A DNA stretch of 64,000 nt. It comes from Podocnemis expansa (taxonomy: Eukaryota > Chordata > Testudines > Podocnemididae). Where the stretch lies: positions 136,268,173 through 136,332,172 of the forward strand of contig ML681963.1 of assembly GCA_007922195.1 (NCBI GenBank), in the 5' to 3' direction. Below, piece after piece: positions 43,960-54,173 of the stretch. The notes below the pieces were generated by a model that was given only the letters and a program-made list of their open reading frames with translations, was not told where the DNA came from and did not search any database. Position numbers and translations under genes: made by a program. The first letter of the stretch is position 1. Every line of letters begins with the position of its first letter.

Positions 43960-43972
43960 TATGTTTTCAGAA

Positions 43973-46900
43973 GTAAGCAATGATAAGCTCAAGGCATTTT
44001 AAAGGGCCTTGATTTTCAGAAAGTTCTGAGAACCCATCCTCAGAAGATGAGCCCCTTTTATGTGGCTTTAGCTAAGTGCCCAAAAATTGGGGCACCCCTG
44101 GTCAGTCCTCCCCTTTTGAAAATGCAAGCACTAATTTTTAAAGGTATTTAGATACAGCAGCAAATTAATTTAGGCAGCTAAATCTCATGGTCAAAAAAGA
44201 TTTAGGCACTTAGTCAATATGGGCCTAAGATAGACGTTTTTGAAAGGTTCACATAATTTTGGAGGGTCTCAGTTTTTCACTGCTCAGTCTGACACCTCTG
44301 GATGTCTGAAGTTGGGCACCCACCATTATCTGACACCTTTGAAAAGATGAGCCTTCTGGAGACCGTGAGGCACAGAGGTCTGTAGAACAAGAATAGGATT
44401 TACTTAACCTACCCCTCAAAAGGACAGAGTCATTAACTAACGTTTCACCAGCACTTTCAAGACATAAAAAGCTCTTTAGTGGGAAGTGCCAAGTATTTGG
44501 GGGTTGTTTGTGGTACAGGTGGATGCAAAGGATCCCACAATGCTATTTAAAACAAAGAATATACCTTCTCTCAGCTGATAGCCTCCAGAAAATATTTAGC
44601 ACTTCCGCAAGTGTTCATAACAAATCTGCATGTGGCTTATTGCTAAGCAGAACACTGCAAAAACACAGCAGATGATTACTCTATTCAGAGGTGAACCCTA
44701 ATTTTACTCTGCAAAATGCTGAATATACTGCAAGATCAAGTTCAGCAGCTGCATAGCATTTCTAGCAAAATCAAAAACAAAATAAACCCATTTTACTTTC
44801 TGTGGAAATCAGTTCTCTCCTCAGCACAGGTTTTAATTCACCCAATGTTTCTTTTGAAGCACAGTCTATCATTTCAGCTGGTTGATTTGACCAAAACATT
44901 GCCTGCACCAGGAATATTGTAGCAGAAATCTCATTGTTTCTTATGTAATCCACTGATCAATGTTACTGGTCCCTCCTCTCAAAGAGGATATGAGTTTGAA
45001 ACAACCCCAGTCAGATAGCTTTAACTGTAACAGCTTATGGTTGTAGTTCTAGAAGACACCAGTGCAGCCCCCAGTGAGTCAGTCAAAATGGGGGCCATCA
45101 CACTAACATTAGGGGGCCCTAATAAGGGTCAGGATGCCAGAACAAACATTAGACCTGCTCTGAACAGTGAAATAACCCAGGGCTGCTCAGAGGAGCTTGC
45201 CTAGCTTTAGGTGGAATTGCACTCCAGTGTTAACAGACAAATTTTTTTAAAACCAAAATTCCTATTAAAGGCCTTTTTAAAAACTATTTCTTTTTGGTGG
45301 GCGGGGGATGGACAAGTAGGAAGGAGGCCAAGTGGATGCAAAAGATGAAAACACTTGTGTTAAAAATATGTCTGTAAGGATCCATAGTGACCTGGTACTT
45401 ATGGTGGGGATTTTCAAATGAAGCTAAGAGAGTAAGGACCTCAACTCCCCCTGGAATGTAACGTAGCCAGCAAGGAGAGGGGGAGTCTAGCTAAGCTCCT
45501 TAGAAATTCAAACCCAAACTATTTGAAGTTATGCTACATACCCTTGATAAGAAGCCCATCTTCTACAGTAAAAATTAGATTCCGTCACTTGCATTTATTG
45601 CTGACTGACTAAACATTAATATCATTACACTGGTGAAATTTTTAGTGTCTTATTGTGTATATGCAGAAGCACAGAAGGTGTACATCTCCAGGTACAGTAA
45701 AAGTAGCTAAAAGCGATGCAGTGAATGTACACAGAACTGAAACAGGTAGAAAGAATTGTAAGAGACTAATTTTAGCTAAGATACTATAATGAAAGAATTA
45801 ACATGGATGTATCTCTACTAGACGTAATAACTACTCCACTTTTATTTCTTAAGCCCTCTCATGTTGGCAGCTAGTCTCTTTTAACTGAAGTTTGAGACAC
45901 CTATATATTTATTGCTTCCCTGAAATTGTCTAATCTATGACCAAAGTGTGTTATGTAATGATTGACATTCAAACCCCCAAGCAGTGATAGGATTTTGGAC
46001 AGTACTTCTACTAATACCAGAAGTAGGACTGAATGAACCAATTCAGTTAAACCAGGAACCAACTTGAACTTTAACATCAAACTCAAACTGAACTATTTTG
46101 GCTGATGAATTTAAAATAGGAGATATCTCTGCACTTCAGGATTTTGGCTTGAGCTAAAAGAGGAATTCCTGGAACATTATGAGGACTTTCTCTGGTGGTA
46201 TTCCCAGATTACTTGGAACTAGGAAACTATCAGATATCTTGGAAGAAAAGCTGGATTGGGAAGATTTCCAGCTTTGTTTTTAAACCAACTAAACAAACAA
46301 ATATTCCAAATTCCAGAATTATCCCAAACAAACCCCTGACCATTTGAGACTGATTTATCACAAATCTGAACCTGACAACCTTTATGAAGTTCAATGACAA
46401 AATGATATTCCCCTTATTAATGAGAAATTATTTCCTTAAAGCTAAGGTTCTCTGTGGTATCAGGAATCTGAGATGGGACCTTGTTTTGTTGCCATTAAGG
46501 AGTCAGCAATTACCAGATGGTGTGACCTGGGAAACTGTGGTATCTTGCTACACTAGGTGTGAGAACATTAATCTATCATCTCACAAGAAAAAGAAAATGA
46601 AACCGTACCAGTAGTTAAAGGAACTTACCAGCTAGAGGAAGCTACACACCAAGCTGCAAAATGGCCACCTTTGGGTTGCTGCTGATTGCTTCTGCCAAAA
46701 TGAAAGGACCAGCCTCAAAAAGGCATGCTGGGAAAGAAGGGCCTATCTTCAAAGATATTTAGGCTTGTGACTTCTATTACAGTTTCTGCAAGTGGGAAGA
46801 GAGATGGTAGCGACTGGATAATCAAAGAGGGAGGTGACTACTGAAAGGGTTTAATACTATAGATCCTAAACCACTCACACGAGAAAATGACTATGATATG

Positions 46901-49180
46901 GTGGTTGGTAAATGTTGACACTTCATTAAAAGATAAAAATAATTATGAATTGTAGAGTATTTTAGATTTTATTTTCCTACACCAGCAGTGATAGAAAAGG
47001 CATAAGATTTACAGGTGAGATGAGAGACTGTAAGTTAAAGGGTCCAGCATGCATACATTGTGCACTTGGAAATGAGGGGCATGGCAAAAAAAATATAAGT
47101 TTCATAATGAGGTTAAAGGAATCTTGCTCATTGTTTGAGCAGATCATCAGCCAGGGTCTTGGTCAGTTACAGTTCAGAGGAAGTATGGGGAGGTCCTGTT
47201 CTCGGATTTCCCATATTTTGCCTTTCTTAGTCATTAAATGGTAAATGCATCATACAGCCTAGATCTCCCTTTGGTGGGGTCTGTTCTATCCCACCTCACT
47301 AGGTACTTGAGAGTACCAGTCACCCATCCAAGACAGTGAGAAGGAGGGGGCTGCACTCTGTTGGAGGTCTGAGCTCCCCAGTTTCTTCAGCTCCCTGAAA
47401 AAGCCTCCCAAAGGCATGATGTTGCTAATTTAAGCTACCATTATAAAGCATCTGTCCTTGGGATCCCATAAGAGAGAAAAAGAGATACTTTGTAGCCATG
47501 GGAGAAAGAGAAACCTGGAGAGTCTTTGAATGGGGAGGGAAGATGGCAGGAGAGAAGGTAAAAGGCCCAGAAGGAAGAAGCAAAGACCCTTGGAAATGGA
47601 GTTGAGTGAAAATAACCAGAGGATAAATTAGGGTTGCAAGTAAAATAGAGACATCACTATGGCAACAGAGAGGGCTAGAAATGTGTTCTTAGAAGTAATA
47701 AGAGTAGGGACTGTAAATGAGAGAGGGAAATGCTGGGAGAGGGGGACAGATGCAGAAAAAGAAGACTCTGAAAGGAGAAACCACCAGAAACAAAGCTAAA
47801 TAACATTGCAGTAGGTTCCTACTAAGAAACCCTGGGGAGTGGGGTTTGCAGCCACTCAGATTTGAAAGCCATCTAAATTCCACACAAAACCAAGAGTTCT
47901 GTGTGGACATAAAGCACAGCTGTAACAGTGCATGTGTGCCCATGCCCTGCCTAGCTAGCACAACCACTTACCAGCTGTTCTGGAACTTTTTGCTTCTTCC
48001 TCCCTATTTCAAAGGAAGTTGTAGCAGCTTTATACCACCCCATTTCTCTCCAGAAAAGGCCTCTGCTTCTGTCTTGAGCTAAAAGTCCCACTCAGGAAAC
48101 TGTCTAGTCTAGCTACTTCTCTGATTCTTAATTAAAAAGGGGTGTTTCTGGGGGATGGTAGCAAGCCACTCATAATCATTCATGGAATAGTGTGGAGTCC
48201 TCATTTCTCTGCTAGGGTTACATGCTTGAAGTACAAATTTCAACATGCATACGCCTATCAAATGCAGATCCCTAGATCCATAAATTAGATCTGTAAGGGC
48301 TAATCTTCCTTTTCTGTTACACTTCCCAGAAAGGTTTCTGATTTCTGATTGATCATTCCTTATGTAACAGTAAGGTTCACATCTGTTCTCCTTACAGTCT
48401 GGATCCTTCTGGACTTTCTGGGCCTATCAATTGCATCTCCTCCCTCCCCCCATTCGCACTCAGAAAAGCAGTAAATTTACTGCATAAACATTGTGCCAAA
48501 TTCTGTTGCTGTTCTCTTTTGAATAATTGCCTTCATCTGCATTCAGTGGAATTCCCCCAGGGATGAATTTTCCCTGACTTCTATGGCGATGCACAGATCA
48601 ACATGAGGGCAGAAGTTTCCACTGTTAGGCAAGCCATATAATGCAAATGTTCTATTGTTAGTGAATGGATCTCCTAGTTTCTTGTGGCAGCTGTCTTTCC
48701 AGAAATTAAAGGAAGAAACTAGCTACACAAAGTGTGCCAGTAATGCAGAGATCAGACATAAACTATGATAGTTGTTCCACGTTGGAAAAATATCTCTCAT
48801 CTCACTTAATGTGGCAGAAAGATAAAATCACAGAAAGAAGAAAAAGAAAATGTTTTCTTTGTTACATCTAATAGGAATGACATAATTCTCAACAGTAATA
48901 CGTGTTCCTTTAGCGGTTTCATAACTAAGTAGAACCTTGGAGGCATTTAGCCACAGCAAGTGAACAATCCATTTTCTCATCAGGTGCCTCTGGAATAGGA
49001 GAGGGGAAGAACTGTACAGATTAAACTGTGTAGGTCAAGACACTTTGGTCCACGAGTTCTCACCGCAGAGAGTGTTTGAACACCTTCAGTTAAAATTTGC
49101 ACCTGACAGAACATACCTTGGGCACAGCAAAGCAAAGACTAGGAAGTACTCACATTTCCTCATTGAGCCAAGGTGGACTA
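43973..49180. other. Long non-coding stretch
   Basis: No exon recognised in about 5.2 kb. Worn TTTTCAGA/TCTGAAAA-type palindromic repeats lie at 44005-44360 (CTTGATTTTCAGAAAGTTCT, GATTTAGGCACTTAG). 44445-44500 resembles a worn SINE/LINE tail. 45500-49000 looks unique. Confidence 0.4.
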
Positions 49181-50300
49181 TGTGACAAATAATGCTTTGA
49201 GCGCTGCCATGGGTAAGAGGACTGATAGCCCCTTACTGAAATTGAATGGGCCCTTTTGATTGGCCACTCCAGCCTGGAAGCAGGACTCCAAAGCAGACAG
49301 CCCCAGGGCCAGTGGGAGAGGCCAGTGTTCCAAGATAATCTGATTGACTCACTGGACAGGACAATAAGGGAGCCAGGAGAGTGCTCCCCCACTCCTGAGC
49401 TGGAACTGCAGGCTGGACATGTCTGGCCAAGCTAGAGAGTGTGTGGGGCTGAGCTAAGGAGCAAGCACTAAGCAGCCAGCAGCTAGGAGCCAGAGAACCC
49501 AGGAAAGGGGGCCAGACTGAGCTGATTAGACCCACAACAGCTGGACCAGCAGCGAGCCAAGCTGAGCAGAGCAGAGCTGGAGCCAGAGACAGAGTCAGAG
49601 TTGTCTGAAGCTGGGTGCAGGAGGCCAGAGAAGGCACCCACGGCAGGAGAACCAGATGATCCCAAGGAGAACCCCAAAGAGCCACATGGACCCAGAGCAG
49701 CAGCTGGGAGCCGGAGTTGCAGCCATCTGGAGCTGGGTGTGGTGAGCAGCTGTGGAACAGTGAAGGGGGACTGATGCTGGGAAGAAGGGCCCTGCCCCTG
49801 GAATTTGGGGATGTGTGGCCACAGCCAGAGCCTGCATCTGGCCGCCTGGATCATCCAGTGACAGCCAGGCCTGGGCAGAGGGCTTGCAATGTGGAAAACA
49901 GAGTGTGAGACTGTTCCTCAGGCCCCAGAGACTCTGTGGGTAGTGCCCCAACACCAGGAGATGGCACTGGAGGCTTACTTTTCACTTTTTTCCCCACTTT
50001 TCTCGATTTTCTTATTCAGGTGTTTTTGTTTTTAATTTCTGTGTGCTTAAATAAATTGTATTACTTGAACTGTATATAGTGACTGTTGGGCCAGGAGAGG
50101 GGTCAGTGCAGTCAGCACCCCGGAGTGGGGACACCCTAGTCCTGGCCTGAGAAACCACACAGGAGAGTGGGATGGGAGCCTTTGAGGTCAGGCAGACCTC
50201 TGGGTAAAGGAAGTGGGAGCAGGGACCCAGATCCTTTTACTACCCAACTTCACTGGGGTGGTATAAGAGCCTGGAAAGTTCCCCACAATAGTGGGTCCAC
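49181..50300 (+). mobile_element. LTR-like insert
   Basis: The block begins near TGTGACAAATAATGC and runs through GC-rich, purine-rich sequence (GAGCCAGAGAACCC, CAGCAGCTGGGAGCC). It reaches an AATAAA signal at 50049-50054 (GCTTAAATAAATTG), then GTGACTGTTGGGCCAGGAGA and ends near CCCCACAATAGTGGG. The U3-like/poly-A-signal/downstream layout suggests an LTR, but ends and duplication are not proven. The overlapping 120-150-codon minus-strand frames are composition artefacts. Confidence 0.45.
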
Positions 50301-50509
50301 TTCCCCCACTTACACATGCAAAGGTTCCAAGGGCTGACTGTTAAGTAGTTAATTCTTCATTAATATTAGAAATATAAATTTCATTCAAGTCATTCAAAAA
50401 CAGCATAATTAAAGACCTTTCTCAGGTGGGAGTCTGTGTCAGCATGGATGCATCCAACCCATGAGCAGTCCCAGTGCAACAAAGAAAGCCTTATTTGACC
50501 AGTTATATA

Positions 50510-51294
50510 CAGGGGTTAAAGTAGGTCAGAACGCACCAGAACAGCGTTCCAGGGCCCACTATTTTTAGGGGGCAGAGTTCCGGGGCCCCTAAAAATGGAA
50601 AATGCAGCCAGAATGCTGCATTCCAGGGCCAACCATTTAAAAATAGCAGGCCCCAGAATGCAGTATTCCAGCTCCATTTTCTATTTTTGCCCCCCCCCCC
50701 CATGTTGAGCCTCTAAAAATAGCAGGCCCTTGAATGCCATTCCTGTGTGTTCCAGGGGGCAGGGAACTGCCCTGGCCTGGTCTGAGCCTCTGAGCATGCT
50801 CAGGCCAGAACATGGTGGCCAGGCAAGGGGCCCTGGGGGGGGGGGCAGTATTTTCCCAGGATTGGGAAATTCAGGGTGATACAGGGGGATGTTAAGGAGA
50901 CCCCTGGTTTGGGGACTGGTGAGCCAGCCCGGCAAGGAAAGGGCGTGCGGGAGATGGTCAGCCTGGGGTAGCAGGAGAAGACTGCACAGCACAGCAGGGG
51001 GTTGGGGGACAAGCAGCAAGACAGTGGCTGGGGACAGTAGCTGGGGAGGGTAGGTGTGGGGGGGCAGTAACTAGCATGGGGGTAGCTGTGGGGTGGAAGT
51101 AGCTGGGGTGTGTGGGGAGCAGTATCTGGAGTTGCAGGTAGGCATGTGGGGAGCAGTAGCTGGGGTGGGTGGCAGGCATGTGGGGAGCAGTAGCTAAGGT
51201 GGGGGTAGGTGTGTGGGGAACAGTAGCTGGGGTGCATGAGGGGGTACCAATTTAGAAGGGGTCCAGGGCCCACCAAATTATACTTTAACCCCTG
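50510..51294. mobile_element. hAT element, 'TTTAACCCCTG' family, best-preserved copy
   Basis: CAGGGGTTAAAGTA and TACTTTAACCCCTG are exact 14-bp inverted ends. GTTATATA flanks both sides exactly (50502-50509 and 51295-51302). Near the left end lie CTATTTTTAGGGGGC and CCTAAAAATGG palindromic words, repeated several times with GGGCCC. The right half is a G-rich minisatellite. No transposase. It defines the family for 7552-7979 and 14311-15712. Confidence 0.95.
51000..51240. repeat. G-rich minisatellite inside the hAT element
   Basis: Degenerate tandem units of about 30-40 bp around GTGTGGGGAGCAGTAGCTGG (for example at about 51109, 51145, 51178 and 51211). The reverse complement of the same word family occurs in the hAT element at 16038-17202. 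Confidence 0.8.
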
Positions 51295-51302
51295 GTTATA
51301 TA

Positions 51303-51940
51303 CTCTTTGCACTAAATCTTTGTCTCTTTGCTTTAGCAGTAAAATGGGTAACTGATTAAAGGTAAACCCAGGTAATTTAAAAGTATTATAGTATTCTATA
51401 ATGGCTGTAAGGACAACCCTCAAAAAAGAATTGGCTTCTTCCTCTTGAATGCCTGACACAAAGTTGTGCCGTTCTGAGCCCATCCAGTTGAGGTCAATGA
51501 TATGTACATGTCGGCCATTCATTTGCAATAGTTATTACAGAGTTATTTTATTGAGTGCTCATAAAATATGATGAAGAGGTAGAAAATAAAGCTGCAGTAG
51601 TAAACATATTGCAGAGGAAAGTCCTGCATTGGGACTAGGGAGGGTTAGGTTAGGAGAGGAAGGTGATGATATGAATTAGCTAGTATTACTAACTTCTTGT
51701 GGAGATTGTGAATTAGAGGGCTCTTGTGAAGCCCTTGAAGTTCCTGTTCTTTCCAGCAAGTCCTTCATATCTTTAATGGGTATCTGATGATTGTTTTTGT
51801 TTAGCTATCTTTAATGCTCCCACCTTTAAGAAATCTTACCTTGTCTATCACTCCTTCAGAAAACTTCTCTGGGGCACTATTTCATATGGCTCTTTGATCA
51901 GCTTCATTTCCTTCTCTTTTTAGGGTACTGGTATCTATAT
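51303..51940. other. Non-coding stretch
   Basis: A 76-codon open segment on the minus strand (51303-51528) continues into the hAT element. It has no recognised motif. Otherwise unique. Confidence 0.35.
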
Positions 51941-51946
51941 ATCTTG

Positions 51947-52879
51947 TTCCAAAGGGGTACCTGTGTTAGCCTAGTTCAGCAAAATAAGCAACGAGTCCTG
52001 TGGCATTTTTAAAGACCAACAAATTTATTTTTCTCATGAGCTTTTGTGGGTGATGTCATACTTCATCAGATGCTAGAAAATGAAAAACTTACAGTATGGG
52101 AGGAAAAGATAAAGCATGGGAAGGAAAGATGAACCCTGTGATTACATTGCACTGCATCAGGTCAGATTACTTCAGCAAATCAAACAAGTTGTACAGATTC
52201 AAACAGAGTGGAATAACATATCAGAAAGTAGTGAGGTTGAGAAAGGTAAGACTCACTGTAATGAAAAACAAAGAAGTCCAATGGTACTTTTAAAGACCAA
52301 TGTTTGTAATGAGAAAGTCAGCTCATGGCGCTATTCGAACTCAAGCTGATGGTGTCAAACTTTATTTTTCCCTCCCATACTGTAAGTTTTCCATTTTCTA
52401 GCATCTGATGAAGCTGGACTTCACCCATGAGAGCTCGTGTGAAAAATAAATTTGTCAGGGTGTGTTCACACAGCAGTCTTTTTTTGAAACAACAGAGGTT
52501 GTTTTGAAATAAGAAATACCATGTTCACACGATGTACTGTTGTTTTGAAACAACGGCATTGTTTCAAAACAACTTAAACCCCACTTGGTGATGAAACAAC
52601 GTTGTTTTGCAACAATTGTTTCAAAACAATCCCGTCTGAACATGTTATTTCAAAACGACAGTGACTCGTCTCAAAATAACTGTTGTCTGAACATGCTATT
52701 TCGCTTTGAGCTTTTTTCTTAATTCAAATTAACGTTTTCTTAATTCGAATTAACTTAATTCGAAATAATGCCTTATTTCGATACAAGTTGTTTCGAAACA
52801 ACTTGTATTGAAATAACTCCCTGTGTGTGAACATAGCCTTAGTCTTTAAAAGTGCCACAGGACTCTTTGCTTATCATCC
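51947..52879. mobile_element. Fold-back PLE tail split by a MITE
   Basis: The antisense arm from 51947 has AAGGGGTACCTGTGTTAGCC, CCTGTGGCATTTTTAAAGAC and CATGAGCTTTTGTGGG, up to GCATCAGGTCAGATTACTTC. The sense arm has TACTGTAAGTTTTCC, GCATCTGATGAAGCTGGAC and AATAAATTTGT. It breaks for the MITE at 52458-52838 and resumes GTCTTTAAAAGTGCCACAGG. ATCTTG borders both ends (51941-51946 and 52880-52885). An inner AAGAAGTCCAATGGTACTTT word suggests a third partial copy in the loop. Confidence 0.85.
52458..52838. mobile_element. Harbinger-like MITE nested in a PLE tail
   Basis: GGGTGTGTTCACACAGCAG at the left and GTGTGTGAACATAGCC at the right are the inverted ends. Flanks are TCA (52455-52457) and TTA (52839-52841). 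Deleting the element and one duplication restores the PLE phrase AATTTGTTAGTCTTTAA, which proves the ends and the 3-bp duplication. The interior is made of GTTTCGAAAC/TTTCGAAATAA words. Confidence 0.93.
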
Positions 52880-53033
52880 ATCTTGGGTAACTATTAGGAA
52901 CTAAGATGATATCAGTTTTCCATTACCTTTAGAAACAGCATTTGATAGTTAATCACTGTAGATCCTATAAAGAAATCACACTGCAGAAAACTGGTTTTTA
53001 TAGGACCTACTAAAACTATAACTATAAAAACAT

Positions 53034-53325
53034 TGGAGGTGTCCTGTGGCACTTAAAGACTAACAAATTATTTATTGCATGACTTTAATGGGAGAAAATC
53101 CCATTTTGTTAGGCACTTTGAAGATGGGGAACTTACAGAATGGGAGGAAAATAAATGCAGGGAAGTGTAAGACATGGGATAAGTCACATTGTAACAGCAA
53201 ATCAAAGCAGTTGTTAAGATTCAAACACTGGGGAAGTGCATATAGAGGAAGATGAGGTCAAATCAGGTGCCATAGGACTCTTTTGTTTTGCTGGACTAGA
53301 CTAACATGGCTGTCCCTTTGAAACT
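53034..53325. mobile_element. PLE tail, mostly antisense with a short sense end
   Basis: The antisense arm has TCCTGTGGCACTTAAAGACT, GGGAGAAAATCCCATTTTG and ATAAATGCAGGGAAGTGTAA, up to AAGATGAGGTCAAATCAG, close to 8600-8830. It joins GTGCCATAGGACTCTTTTG and GACTAGACTAACATGGCTG in sense. The sense arm is only ~55 bp. Confidence 0.85.
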
Positions 53326-53629
53326 TGGCGACATATTAAAACGGTGAAAGCTGTGGGGATTAGATAAAATATATTCATTGCCTGTAGGGCACTCATCAGA
53401 TTATAAACATTTCAAGATACTGAGTAGGCTAAATTTGGTGGCATTAACATCTTTGCAGAGTGTCTGAAGGATAGCTCAGCTCAGAAGAGAATAACAGGTT
53501 TTGATGCAAGAGGACCTGTTCCCATTCAGCAGCAGTTCACTCCCTGTAGTATTAGTGACTCTGTGTTGCTTATCACAAAATGGGTACAATCAGAACCTAC
53601 ACAACTTCTACTCATATCCAGTATTGTCA

Positions 53630-53760
53630 GCCACAATTAGTCAAAATTCATGAGTTAGATTCTCAGAAATCATGAGATTGGCTTAAACATCATGAGAAGT
53701 CTGAAGATAAAAGGCTTAAATTTTTTTTATCTGCTTTGGGCGTTATACTTTTAGAGCTAA
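53630..53760. repeat. Unclassified old repeat (AATCATGAGATTGGC words)
   Basis: TCAGAAATCATGAGATTGGC and AAACATCATGAGAAG, then a T-rich stretch. I recall this wording from reptile and bird interspersed repeats but cannot name the family. Confidence 0.4.
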
Positions 53761-53910
53761 CATTTTTTTCAAGCTTTTCTCCACAACCAGGAGAGCTAGA
53801 AACTGAGTTATTTTTAATATGAAAGCTTCCAAGAGTACCATATAATCACCTGATTCCAGAAGCTGGAGCTTCAAGAAACAGCAAACACTGTATTAGAAAA
53901 CCCAGCCTTA

Positions 53911-54170
53911 GTCTATACTTGCCACATTTCTCAGCAGTAGTCTACAGGAGATACGCAAGGTACATAAAATACCTTGCAAATCTCCCAATGACTCTCTAAC
54001 TAGCTCAAACACATTAAGGTAAGCCGTCCAGAAATGGCTTGGAGTTGGCTTATAGCAACACCCGTTACAGGGCTGGAGTTGCTATGGTGCCTTCCAGAGC
54101 ACAGCAGCTAGTTCACCTAGAAGATCGCACTAATGGTGGTGGTTTTGCCACTGTCAGCATAGACATACCC
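53911..54170. mobile_element. Probable Harbinger-like MITE, non-palindromic interior
   Basis: The right end GTCAGCATAGACATACCC is the inverse of the family end GGGTATGTCTATGC. The left end, GTCTATACTTGCC, is worn. TTA lies on both sides (53908-53910 and 54171-54173). The interior lacks the TTTCGAAA words. Confidence 0.6.
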
Positions 54171-54173
54171 TTA

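Noticed and set aside
49233..49954. Several 120-150-codon minus-strand frames rich in Leu, Ala, Pro and Ser
   Set aside because: They are antisense readings of purine-rich LTR-like sequence; frames overlap and have no motif.
50800..51528. A 242-codon minus-strand open frame
   Set aside because: More than half reads the minisatellite of a hAT element and crosses its boundary at 51294, so it cannot be one ancestral gene. The outer 76 codons show no known motif.
51941..52885. Treating 51947-52100 and 52350-52880 as two separate PLE insertions
   Set aside because: Opposite arms with matching outer ATCTTG and continuous inner homology fit a single fold-back event better.
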